A stretch of DNA of 64,000 nucleotides from CAZGRP01 sp964527995. GTDB taxonomy: Bacteria > Zhuqueibacterota > Zhuqueibacteria > Oceanimicrobiales > CAZGRP01. Shown here piece after piece: positions 51,741 through 60,469 of the stretch (position 1 is the stretch's first letter; every line of letters starts with the position of its first letter). The notes below the pieces were generated by a model. That model saw only the letters and a program-made list of their open reading frames with translations, was not told the DNA's origin and made no database searches. The translations under genes and the position numbers were made by a program. The stretch spans positions 5,851-69,850 of the forward strand of contig CAZGRP010000017.1 of assembly GCA_964527995.1 (NCBI GenBank). The letters are read 5' to 3'.

Positions 51741-52340
51741 ATGGTGTGGAGGAGTGGACAGCAAACGAGTAGCCCAGGTCGTCGGCTGATGTATTGGCTG
51801 ATGTTGTTGTTTGTCGGCGCACTCTGGCTGGGATGCAGTCGACAAACGCGGCATCGGGTTCTGAGCTTCTTTTTCGACGGCGTGCCACCGCTTGAAGAGG
51901 CGTCTTCAGCGGCCCTCGAGGACTCTTTGCGGCAGCAGGAGGCAGACGCCGGTGTGAAGACCGACACGACGGCATCACAGCAGCCGGCCTGGTCGTTCCA
52001 TCCGGCGTTGGAGGAAAACGAGTGTGCGACGTGCCACGATCCCGACCAGTCGTACCGGCTCTTGGCAGAACCGGAAGAACTCTGCCTGACCTGCCACGAC
52101 GACAAGACTGATGCGGAGAACGTCCATCCGCCCGTGGAGATGGGTGAGTGTCTCGAATGCCACAATCCGCACGGCACGCGGAATCCGCACTTTCTTGTCA
52201 AGGTGGGGCAGGCGCTTTGCTTTCAATGTCATGATGCCGACGAAGTGAAATCATCCGAAACCCACGAAGGAATCGAGGACGAAGCATGCTATGACTGCCA
52301 TGACCCGCACGGAGGGGATGGCGAATATTTCTTGAGGTGA
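51741..52340 (+). CDS. Multihaem lipoprotein with doubled CxxCH motifs (five haems)
   Basis: 199 aa. A lipoprotein-like N-terminus (LMYWLMLLFVGALWLGCSRQ), then HRVLSFFFDGVPPLEE, a segment typical of doubled-CxxCH proteins. The five haem sites are CATCHDP, CLTCHDD, CLECHNPHG, CFQCHDA and CYDCHDPHG, alternating in the paired pattern of that family. Located between the PpiC gene and an outer-membrane barrel gene, it could be the periplasmic or barrel-inserted electron carrier of a porin-cytochrome conduit. The barrel gene starts seven bases after the stop. Confidence 0.87.
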   Translation: MVWRSGQQTSSPGRRLMYWLMLLFVGALWLGCSRQTRHRVLSFFFDGVPPLEEASSAALEDSLRQQEADAGVKTDTTASQQPAWSFHPALEENECATCHDPDQSYRLLAEPEELCLTCHDDKTDAENVHPPVEMGECLECHNPHGTRNPHFLVKVGQALCFQCHDADEVKSSETHEGIEDEACYDCHDPHGGDGEYFLR

Positions 52341-52347
52341 GAACGTT

Positions 52348-54197
52348 GTGGGCGCCCTGCGCACAAGTCGTTTTTTCTGGGTGCTCGCCCTTCTTGTGGG
52401 AACCGCAGCACCGATCCCATCCCTGCATGCGCAGGAGGTCGGCCTCTTTCGTTTGCGTCGGTGGGGAGGTACGGTGCGACTGCGGTTTGAGGGTGAGAGA
52501 AGGTTCAGCCCGGAATTGACTCAGCGGCCCACGTTCCGTGAAGCGATCGCCTTGCGCAACCGTGGCTTTGTCATCTCGCCCCGGCTCCTCGCATTTCAGT
52601 GGAACGGCGACTTGAGTTTGTTTCAAGAGCGCTATACCGGAGCAGGTCTGAAACAGTCTTCGGCGGGGCGCCTCCTCAGCCACAATTTCATGGCTACCAT
52701 CCTCCAGCGCAGTGCCTACCCCTTCACTTTTGTTTGGACCCGGAACAGCAATGTGATCAACCTCACTCTCGGAGGACGTAGCCGCTACGACATCTCTCGT
52801 GTCCAGGCTGCCCTGAACATGCGAGGGCTGTCCTTGCCATCGCTTTTGAGAGTACAGGAACAGAACCTGAAGGAAGAATGGACCCGGGCAGGGTGGACGA
52901 CTCGGCGCAATCAGGTCAGACGGACACTCAAATACGAAGGCCGGCGCCGCAGCGACGGTGGCAGCCTTGACCTTTCCTATGACCTGCTCGATGTCCGCGA
53001 TCGCATACGCAAGAGCCTGAGCTATACTACGCACTTGGCGACCGCCCGAATGCGGCGCGCGTTCGGCTCGGACCGTAGCAATGAATGGAACAGCAGTTTA
53101 CGTCTCTTCCGCCGCCGTGGGCTCAGCGACTACGACAATGCCAGACTGGAGGAGACCTTGCGCCTGCGCCACCTTCCGTCCCTGACCAGCCGCTATCACT
53201 ATACGGCGTCAGTCACCCGGACGGCAAATGTGACGTCCCTTCTGCAGAGTGCCTTCGCGTCGCTGAGCCATCGCCTCTATTCCAGCCTCAACACAAATGT
53301 CGGAGCAGGCGGAACCTTCGGGTCCTTTTCCCTGGGAAAGGAGCGCACCCTGTCGGTCAATGGCGGAACGCAGTATGCGAAGACGATTCCCCTGTCGGGG
53401 CGCCTGTCCCTGGGGTACGCGCGCGCCTACTCGCTCACAGATCGCGCCGTTCCAAGCCTTGTGCAGCAAGTGTTCCACGAAGTTCACGTCTTTGTGAACG
53501 GCCTCCCGATCCTGCTCAACGAACGCAACGTCCTCCTCGGCAGCATCGTGGTCTCCGACGAAGCCGGGGAAATCATCTTCGAGGAAGGAGAAGACAGGGA
53601 CTACGTCGTTCGCCAGTTCGGCGATCGCGTCGAGATCTACCGCAACCCCCTCGGTCGGATCGAGGAGAATGCTACGGTAGTCGTGGACTACCAGTTTCGC
53701 ACGCCTCCCTCGATGCGTTTCAGGACCGACATGGAGACCTTCAACGCCGGACTCTCCTGGAGCTGGCTGTCGCTCTACTACCGGGTAAGCCGGCACGACC
53801 AGGATTTGCTTTCCGGCTCTCCAACCTATGCCTCTTTTCTCGAAAACCTCTCGACACGCACCGCAGGTGCAGCAATCGAGCTGCACGGCCGCCGCGGCCG
53901 CCTGTCTGTGGTCGGCGAATTTAGGGATTACAGCTCCAATTCCGTGGCCTATGAGTCGCTGACCCTGCGCAACTCGCTGTCCTACCGGCCCATGCGGTTT
54001 GTCGGTCTATCGGCCAGCATGACTCTTTCCTTCCTCAGCCACACGCGGCTGAAGCGTGACATCACCGTCTACGCCTATCGCTCCACTCTGCAGTTTCGGC
54101 CCGCCCGGTGGTTTCAACTCGAGGCCTTCGGAAGATACCGGATTCGGCAGGAAACCGCCGTGGCCGATGAAGACAGCTACGAGTACGGCGGTACGCT
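52348..54197 (+). CDS. Outer-membrane beta-barrel protein of a porin-cytochrome conduit (3' end lost in gap)
   Basis: At least 616 codons from GTG 52348, with a signal peptide (WVLALLVGTAAPIPSLHAQ). The body is an alternation of amphipathic strands rich in Arg, Ser, Tyr and Thr (LRFEGERRF, SLRLFRRRGLSDYDNARLEE, GRLSLGYARAYSLTD, FETHR-like turns), without enzymatic motifs. In the middle, FVNGLPILLNERNVLLGSIV and YVVRQFGDRVEIYRNPLGRI suggest an inserted soluble beta domain. The C-terminus is missing at the 54198 gap. Tight coupling to the five-haem lipoprotein suggests that it sheathes haems across the outer membrane, as MtrB/OmbB-type porins do, although I see no direct homology to those. Confidence 0.75.
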
Positions 54198-54297
54198 NNN
54201 NNNNNNNNNNNNNNNNNNNNNNNNNNNNNNNNNNNNNNNNNNNNNNNNNNNNNNNNNNNNNNNNNNNNNNNNNNNNNNNNNNNNNNNNNNNNNNNNN
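54198..54297. other. Assembly gap (100 N) between two convergent truncated genes
   Basis: The gap removes the 3' ends of the plus-strand barrel gene and the minus-strand GH127 gene. Its true size is unknown. Confidence 0.95.
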
Positions 54298-56245
54298 CGT
54301 CCCGAATCCACACCAGCATCTCTCCCGGCTGCCGGTTGGCCCAGGCGAAATAGGGGATCATCGTCAGGGGAACCGTCTCAAAGCTGGGCTCCATCGCCTG
54401 ATAAAGCACGCCGTTCCAGCCGGAAGTGGTGTTCCGGCGAGCCTCTCCAGAGATGACCATCACCCCGCCGAGGAGATCTGGTCTGAACCGAGCTGACAGG
54501 GGGGCGTTGGCGGGCAGCGACAGAGCCGGCAGGTTGCGGCCGTTGTCGGCCTCCTCGAGGCAGTAGACCACGGGGCCGCGCTGCAGCGCCACCTTGCCGG
54601 CGTTCTCACGCACCTCCGGGTGCGCGCGAATCCTCTCGATCGGCATCGGCAGCGTCAGCTCGATCCTGTCATGCGGGCGCCACAGGCGATCCACCCGGGC
54701 GTACCCCTGCCGGAGGATGGCCGAGAGTGGTAGTTCCTCGCCGTTTACCGCCAGGCGCGGATTGCGACACCATCCGGGGATGCGCAGGAACACAGTGAAG
54801 AGCGCGGCTTCCTCCGGCTCGACCACGATCGTGACATTTTCGCCCCAAGGATAGTCCGTTTCCTGTCGCAGTGTCGTCGCCCGGCCCGCGACTTCAAGGT
54901 CGGCCGTGCTCGAGGTGTAAAGATGGACGGCTGGTCCCAGCGGCGATTCGGAGTAAACGTACTTCCCGAAAGAGGCGAGAAGGCGCGCCAGGTTGGGCGG
55001 GCAACAGGCGCACGCAAACCACGGCTGACGGCGTGTCTCGACGTGCCGGGTATCGGCTCGCTTCTCGCAGGGTTCAGGCCAGACGGCCAGAGGGTTGACA
55101 TAGAAGTAGGCTTTGGCGTCGAGGCTCAGGCCACTGAGTACGCCGTTGTAGAGTGCCTTCTCCATCATGTCGGCATAGGCTGCATCGAGATCGAGATGCA
55201 GCATGCGGTGCGCCCAGAACACCAGGCCGATGGCGGCGCAGGTCTCGGTATAGGCGGTGTCATTCGGCAGATCATAGTCAAAGGTGAAGCGCTCACCGGT
55301 GCACTGCGAACCGATGCCGCCGGTGACGTAGATCCGTCGACCCACCATGTTTTCCCACAGGCGCTTGCAGGCGGCGACCAGGAACTCGTCGCCGGTCTCG
55401 GCAGCCACGTCGGCCATGCCGGAAAACAGATACATCGCCCGCACGGCGTGTCCTTCCACCGCCGTCTGCTCTCGTACTGGCAGGTGGGCCTGGTACTCGT
55501 CGTAGGGCGCATAGGCCCCGAAGGCAAGAGGTGTGGGGTCCTCGCCTCGCCGTCGGGCCTCGATGTCAAAGTAATGCGGCTGGCGGCCTCGTTCGTCGAT
55601 AAAATAGGACGCCAGTTCGAGGTAGCGCCGCGTTCCGGTGCAGCGGTACAGTTCCACGAGGGCAAGCTCGATCTCCTCGTGGCCAGGGTAGCCGCGTGTC
55701 TGTCCATTGCCGGGGCCGAAGCGGCCGTGAATGTGATCCGCAAGCCGGCAGACCGCGTCGAGAAAGCGGCGTCTCCCCGTAGCCGCATGGTGCGCCACAG
55801 CGGCCTCGATCCAGTGGCCGGCACAGTACAGCTCATGGGCGTCACGCAGGTTGGTCCAGCGTGCCGCCGGGTCTTTCACGGTGAAGTAGCTGTTCACGTA
55901 GCCGTCGTCCCACTGCGCCTTGAGAAAGAGGTCAATGACCTCGTCGGCCAGACGCTCGAGTTCTGGGTCGCGCTTCGTACATAGAAAGTGGCTCACCGCT
56001 TCGAGCCACTTGGCCAAATCGCTGTCCAGGAAAACGGGGCCTTCGTAGTTGCCTTCGGCTTCGGCAGCGGCGATGCGAAGATTGCGCACGGCGCGGCTCG
56101 GCGGTGCCCCTGGGACCCGGTCGTTGAGAGCTTCCCACTGATGCGGGATCGCCTCCTGGCGCACAAGCCGCACCCGGTCACCCCAGAAGCCCGGCTCCAG
56201 AGTGACACGCCGGAGCGGCAGTGGGCGAAAATTCGGATCAGTCAT
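54298..56245 (-). CDS. Beta-L-arabinofuranosidase, GH127 (DUF1680) family, 3' end lost in gap
   Basis: At least 649 residues of a cysteine glycosidase that releases L-arabinofuranose. The (alpha/alpha)6 barrel shows PVFLDSDLAKWLEAVSHFL, AQWDDGYVNSYFTV, HELYCAGHWIEAAVAHHAAT and VEGHAVRAMYLFSGMADV. Catalytic set by alignment with Bifidobacterium HypBA1: acid/base Glu318 (CTGERFTFDYDLPND), zinc ligands Glu334 and Cys336 (YTETCAAIG), Cys414 (nucleophile) and Cys415 (FACACCPPNLARLL). There is no signal peptide, so it is probably cytoplasmic. The ATG is at 56245, downstream of msrB on the same strand. The last residues are lost in the gap. Confidence 0.93.
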
Positions 56246-56294
56246 TTCGTTCCGGTGGGTTCGGTGTTGGAGGATGAATTCTGAGGTCCTGCTA

Positions 56295-56323
56295 CAGCCC
56301 AGCAGGTAGTCACGGCTGGGCTG
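56295..56323 (-). other. Hairpin between msrB and the GH127 gene
   Basis: CAGCCCAGC (56295-56303) pairs with GCTGGGCTG (56315-56323). There is no T-tract on either strand, so it is at most a weak terminator or processing site. Confidence 0.4.
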
Positions 56324-56326
56324 GAA

Positions 56327-56734
56327 TCAGCCGCTGGATTCTCTCGGAACGAGTTCGAGCGAGATGGAATTGATGCAGTAGCGTTTTCCGGTGGGAAGAG
56401 GTCCGTCGTCGAAGACGTGCCCGAGGTGCGCACCGCAGCGGCTGCAAAGCACCTCGATCCGGGCCATGCCCAGGCTCCTGTCCGCCTCCAGGCGCACGCT
56501 GTCCATCGCCACCGGCTGCCAGAAGCTCGGCCAGCCGGTTCCGGAATCATACTTGGCTTCCGAGGTGAACAGCAGCTGGCCGCAGCACGCGCAGCCGTAC
56601 ACACCCTCTGTCTTGCAATTCCAGTATTTTCCCGTGAACGGCGGCTCCGTGCCTTTGAGCCGGCACACCTCGTACTGCTCTGGCGTCAGGCGCTCTCTCC
56701 AACTCTCTTCGCTGCGGGGAAGATCTCCAGCCAT
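56327..56734 (-). CDS. msrB: Peptide-methionine (R)-S-oxide reductase
   Basis: Repairs R-methionine sulfoxide in proteins. 135 aa. Zinc-binding pairs are CACCGQLLF and LCSRCGAHLGHVFDDG. Substrate region SGTGWPSFWQPV, catalytic Cys in RYCINSISLEL. The N-terminal LTPEQYEVCRLKGTEPPFTG is typical. No signal peptide, so cytoplasmic. Transcribed leftward from a good promoter at 56843-56871 and followed by the GH127 gene after 81 bases. The pairing with a glycosidase has no obvious functional logic. Confidence 0.96.
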   Translation of the reverse strand: MAGDLPRSEESWRERLTPEQYEVCRLKGTEPPFTGKYWNCKTEGVYGCACCGQLLFTSEAKYDSGTGWPSFWQPVAMDSVRLEADRSLGMARIEVLCSRCGAHLGHVFDDGPLPTGKRYCINSISLELVPRESSG

Positions 56735-56842
56735 AACTTCATTCCTCGATCGGTTCGCCGCTTGAGGTTGTCCAGGAAGCCCTCAACCGTATTTCGCGGC
56801 CTTATTGGGACGATCCTGGACAGCCGGCATCGGTCAGCCAAA

Positions 56843-56871
56843 AATCTAAGACACTGGAACCGGAATGTCAA
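56843..56871 (-). promoter_or_regulatory. Minus-strand promoter for msrB
   Basis: Read on the minus strand: TTGACA (56871-56866), 17 bases, TAGATT (56848-56843). The start would be near 56836, about 100 bases upstream of msrB. Confidence 0.7.
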
Positions 56872-56880
56872 GGAAAGTTC

Positions 56881-56908
56881 TTGACATTGCAGGCTCAATG
56901 GCTATATT
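56881..56908 (+). promoter_or_regulatory. Plus-strand promoter upstream of the M28 peptidases
   Basis: TTGACA (56881-56886), 16 bases, TATATT (56903-56908). It is divergent from the msrB promoter only ten bases away. The transcript crosses the assembly gap before reaching the first M28 gene. Confidence 0.7.
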
Positions 56909-56954
56909 GATGCCAACTTTGAAGACCAGCATTCCCTACCTGTATGAGAAAAGA

Positions 56955-57121
56955 AGAAGCAAGAAGCCANNNNNNNNNNNNNNNNNNNNNNNNNNNNNNN
57001 NNNNNNNNNNNNNNNNNNNNNNNNNNNNNNNNNNNNNNNNNNNNNNNNNNNNNNNNNNNNNNNNNNNNNGCCAGAAGCAAGGCGTTGCCAGAAGCAAGGC
57101 TTTTTCAAAAAGCCTTGCTTC
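56955..57121. repeat. GCCAGAAGCAAGGC repeats and long hairpin flanking a 100-N gap
   Basis: AAGAAGCAAGAAGCCA ends the left contig at 56969. The gap spans 56970-57069. On the right, GCCAGAAGCAAGGC occurs at 57070-57083 and again at 57087-57100 (17-base period). The second copy runs into a perfect 15-bp hairpin, GAAGCAAGGCTTTTT (57091-57105) with its complement (57107-57121). The hairpin may terminate transcripts entering from either side. The gap is probably a collapsed repeat. Confidence 0.7.
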
Positions 57122-57155
57122 TTTGTGTACCAAAACGAATTAGGAGGAATGCACG

Positions 57156-58748
57156 ATGAGGCGAACCCTGGCAGTCTCTTTTTTTCTGATCATATCCCTG
57201 GTCTACGCCGCCCATGCCCAGGAGCGCGTCGACCTGCGGGTGGTCAACCAGATCAAGAATGAAGGGTTTGAGAACTCGCAGGTCATGGAAACCCTGAGCT
57301 GGCTAACGGACGTGTACGGACCGCGTCTCACCGGCTCTCCGAACTACCGGAAAGCGGCGGAATGGGCAAGAGACAAACTGGCCGAGTGGGGTTTGGCGAA
57401 CGCCCATCTGGAGCCGTGGGGCACCTTCGGTCGTGGCTGGGAGACGGAGCACTTCTCGGTGGTCATGACCGAACCGCAGTACATGCCGATGATCGCCTAC
57501 CCGAAGGCATGGACGCCAGGGACAAACGGCACGCTTACGGGCACGCCGGTGGTGCTGGATGTGAAGACGGAGAAGGACCTCGATAAGTACCGTGGCTCCT
57601 TGAGCGGTGCAATTGTGATGGTGCAGCCACCCCGGCAGGTCGAGCCTGAGTTCTATCCAGACGCCGAGCGATTCACTGACGAGGACCTGGCTGAGCTTTC
57701 TCAGGCGCCCGAACCCGGCGGGATTGGCGCCTGGTGGAGATGGCTCATTCCTTCGCGCTTGCGCGGGCGCCTGGAGATGATGATGCGCCCGAGGGGCTTT
57801 TCACGCCGAAAGCTCATGAAGTTTCTGCAGGAGGAGGGAGCGGCTGTGGTGCTTGAGCCCAGCCGGGGGAAAGACGGCACCGTGTTCGTAGGTAGAGGGG
57901 GTTCGTACAAGCTCAACGCCGAGTCGGCCTTGCCTCAGCTTGTCGTGGCGGCTGAGCACTACAACCGCGTGGCCCGCATCGCCGAGAAGGGGATTCCGGT
58001 CAAGCTGGAGATCAACGTTCAGAACCGTTTTTTCGATGACGATTCGCTGGGCTACAACATCATCGCCGAGATTCCAGGGGTGGACAAGAAACTCAAGAGT
58101 GAGCTGGTGATGCTCGGCGCTCACTTCGACTCCTGGCACGCCGGCACCGGGGCCACCGACAACGCCGCGGGTTCCGCTGTGATGATGGAAGCAGTGCGCA
58201 TCCTCAAGGCCATTGGTGTGCAGCCGCGGCGGACGATCCGCATCGCCCTTTGGGGCGGTGAAGAGCAGGGTTTGCTCGGATCCCGCGGCTATGTGAAGAA
58301 GCATTTCGCCGACCCCGAGACCATGGAGCTGAAACCCGAGCACGCCAGGTTGTCGGCCTACTACAACCTGGACAACGGCACCGGCAAGATTCGCGGCATC
58401 TACATGCAGGGCAACGATGCGGTGCGGCCGATTTTTGAGGCCTATTTGAAACCGTTCCACGATCTCGGCGCCACCACCGTCACTCTGCGCAACACCGGTG
58501 GCACCGATCACCGCTCCTTCGACGCCGTTGGCCTGCCAGCCTTCCAGTTCATCCAGGACCCGACCGACTATATGACTCGCACTCACCACAGCAACATGGA
58601 TGTCTACGACCATACGGTCAAGGGAGACTTGATGCAGAATGCCGTGATCGTCGCGTCCTTTGTCTACCATACTGCCATGCGCGACCGGAAACTGCCGCGC
58701 AAACCCCTGCCCAAACCACGGAAAGCAGCAGCTACTGCGGCTCGTTGA
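57156..58748 (+). CDS. Secreted M28-family metallopeptidase with PA-like insert (copy 1)
   Basis: 530 aa exported aminopeptidase/carboxypeptidase. Signal peptide (AVSFFLIISLVYAAHAQ). WLTDVYGPRLTGSPNYRKAA is the lead-in common to this group. The protease-associated-like insert is at about 110-285 (GTPVVLDVKTEKDLDKYRGS). The two-zinc catalytic core is GAHFDSWHAGTGATDNAAGS (His, Asp), ALWGGEEQGLLGSRGYVKKH (Glu), YYNLDNGTGKIRG (Asp) and a late His in RTHHSNMDVYDHT. TAGGAGG lies eight bases before the ATG. The next gene is a close paralogue. Likely digests peptides in the periplasm or outside. Confidence 0.93.
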   Translation: MRRTLAVSFFLIISLVYAAHAQERVDLRVVNQIKNEGFENSQVMETLSWLTDVYGPRLTGSPNYRKAAEWARDKLAEWGLANAHLEPWGTFGRGWETEHFSVVMTEPQYMPMIAYPKAWTPGTNGTLTGTPVVLDVKTEKDLDKYRGSLSGAIVMVQPPRQVEPEFYPDAERFTDEDLAELSQAPEPGGIGAWWRWLIPSRLRGRLEMMMRPRGFSRRKLMKFLQEEGAAVVLEPSRGKDGTVFVGRGGSYKLNAESALPQLVVAAEHYNRVARIAEKGIPVKLEINVQNRFFDDDSLGYNIIAEIPGVDKKLKSELVMLGAHFDSWHAGTGATDNAAGSAVMMEAVRILKAIGVQPRRTIRIALWGGEEQGLLGSRGYVKKHFADPETMELKPEHARLSAYYNLDNGTGKIRGIYMQGNDAVRPIFEAYLKPFHDLGATTVTLRNTGGTDHRSFDAVGLPAFQFIQDPTDYMTRTHHSNMDVYDHTVKGDLMQNAVIVASFVYHTAMRDRKLPRKPLPKPRKAAATAAR

Positions 58749-58830
58749 AGGTGGGCAGGCTGACCTTCTTCGCACGGGGAATGGATAAAGGCAAAAGTCG
58801 GCCACTCACGAAAAACTGGAGGAAAGCTTG

Positions 58831-60393
58831 ATGAAACGGTACGCCACGTTGTCCGTCGTGATGCTCCTGACGCTGGCTTTTGTGGTCCAGGCGCAGGAGC
58901 CGGTCGATCTCCAGGTCATCAATCGCATCAAGAACGAAGAGTTCCAGCACTCCCAGGTCATGGAGCTGTTGAGCTACATGACCGACGTCTACGGCCCGCG
59001 GCTGACCGGCTCTCCCAATCTGCGCAAAGCCAGCGAGTGGGCTCGTGACAAGCTGGCCGAATGGGGACTGCAGAACGCGCACCTTGAACCCTGGGGAACC
59101 TTTGGCCGCGGCTGGGCCGTGGAGAACTTTTCTATCGAGATGACCGAGCCGCAGTACATGCCGATGATCGCCTACCCGAAGGCCTGGACACCGGGTACGA
59201 ACGGAACCGTGACGGGCACGCCGGTGTTGATCGAGATCAAGTCGGAGAAGGATTTCGACAAGTACCGCGGCAAACTGCAGGGTGCAATCGTGATGACGCG
59301 CGAGCCTCGCGAGGTGAAGCCTCACTTCAAGCCCGACGCCAGTCGCCGCACCGCCGAGGATCTGGAGGAACTGGCCCAGGCCCCGGAGCCGGGGGCGCGG
59401 CCTTCGTGGTGGGCTCGAAGGGCGGAGTACATGGCACGGCGCCGCCTCATGCGCAAGATGAACAAGTTCTTCCGCGAGGAAGGTGCGGCCGTCCTGGTCG
59501 AGCCGGGTCGCCGTGATGACGGCACCATCGCCGTCGGCAGTGGTGGCAGCTATCGCATGAACTCGGAACCGGCCCTGCCCTCCGTGGTGGTCGCCGATGA
59601 GCAATACAATCGTGTGGCCCGACTTCTGAAGCTGGGAATTCCGGTGAGCCTCCAGGTCAATGTGCAGACTCGTTTCTTCGACGACGACTCCTTGGGCTAT
59701 AACGTCATCGCTGAAATCCCCGGCACCGACAAGAAGCTGAAGAAGGAACTCGTAATGCTCGGGGCCCATTTCGATTCCTGGCATGCCGGCACCGGCGCCA
59801 CGGACAACGCCGCTGGCTCTGCCGTCGTTATGGAGGCTGTGCGCATTCTCAAGGCGATCGGTGTGCGGCCGCGGCGGACGATCCGTATCGCCCTGTGGAG
59901 TGGCGAGGAGCAAGGCCTGCTCGGCTCGCGCGGCTACGTGAAGAAGCACTTCGCCGATCGCAAGACCATGCAGCTCAAACCCGAGCATTCCAGACTGTCG
60001 GCTTATTTCAACCTGGACAACGGTAGTGGTAAGATTCGAGGGGTCTACCTCCAGGGCAACGACGCCGTGCGGCCGATTTTTGAGGCCTATCTGAAACCCT
60101 TCTACGACCTTGGCGCCACAACGCTGACCATTCGCAACACCGGTGGCACCGATCATCTGTCGTTCGACGCCGTCGGTCTGCCCGGGTTTCAGTTCATCCA
60201 GGACCGGCTGGACTACAGCACTCGAACACACCACACCAATATGGATGTCTACGACCATGCCGTCAAGAGCGACTTGATGCAGGCATCGGTGATCATGGCC
60301 TCCTTTGTCTACCACACCGCCATGCGCGATCAGAAGCTGCCGAGGAAGCCGCTGCCGAAGCCACAGAAGCCGCCGCAAACGGCCGAACGTTGA
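58831..60393 (+). CDS. Secreted M28-family metallopeptidase with PA-like insert (copy 2)
   Basis: 520 aa, colinear with copy 1 throughout, with long identical stretches such as EPQYMPMIAYPKAWTPGTNG and GAHFDSWHAGTGATDNAAGS. All zinc ligands are conserved (ALWSGEEQGLLGS, YFNLDNGSGKIRG, RTHHTNMDVYDHA). The main difference is the linker at about 180-215, where charged Arg-rich sequence replaces the WWRWLIPSR segment of copy 1. The start is ATG 58831, eight bases after GGAGG; an adjacent TTG is not needed. Tandem duplication with divergence in the linker suggests different substrates or expression needs. A terminator follows. Confidence 0.93.
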   Translation: MKRYATLSVVMLLTLAFVVQAQEPVDLQVINRIKNEEFQHSQVMELLSYMTDVYGPRLTGSPNLRKASEWARDKLAEWGLQNAHLEPWGTFGRGWAVENFSIEMTEPQYMPMIAYPKAWTPGTNGTVTGTPVLIEIKSEKDFDKYRGKLQGAIVMTREPREVKPHFKPDASRRTAEDLEELAQAPEPGARPSWWARRAEYMARRRLMRKMNKFFREEGAAVLVEPGRRDDGTIAVGSGGSYRMNSEPALPSVVVADEQYNRVARLLKLGIPVSLQVNVQTRFFDDDSLGYNVIAEIPGTDKKLKKELVMLGAHFDSWHAGTGATDNAAGSAVVMEAVRILKAIGVRPRRTIRIALWSGEEQGLLGSRGYVKKHFADRKTMQLKPEHSRLSAYFNLDNGSGKIRGVYLQGNDAVRPIFEAYLKPFYDLGATTLTIRNTGGTDHLSFDAVGLPGFQFIQDRLDYSTRTHHTNMDVYDHAVKSDLMQASVIMASFVYHTAMRDQKLPRKPLPKPQKPPQTAER

Positions 60394-60407
60394 CAAGAGC
60401 AAAAACA

Positions 60408-60440
60408 AAAAGCCAGGCTTCTATCAGAAGCCTGGCTTTT
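60408..60440 (+). terminator. Rho-independent terminator after the tandem M28 genes
   Basis: AAAAGCCAGGCTTCT (60408-60422) pairs perfectly over 15 bp with AGAAGCCTGGCTTTT (60426-60440), three-base loop, ending in TTTT. The A- and T-tracts make it potentially bidirectional. Confidence 0.9.
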
Positions 60441-60469
60441 AGGGAATCGACAGAGCGAAAGGAGCACAG

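Noticed and set aside
54062..56245. 727-codon minus-strand frame crossing the N gap into the barrel gene
   Set aside because: The Ns are a placeholder. Residues beyond 54297 are antisense to the plus-strand barrel gene, so the GH127 call stops at the gap.
58732..60408. Minus-strand open frame of 558 codons opposite the second M28 gene
   Set aside because: Antisense shadow of a well-supported peptidase. A similar shadow exists opposite the first M28 gene because the two are duplicates.
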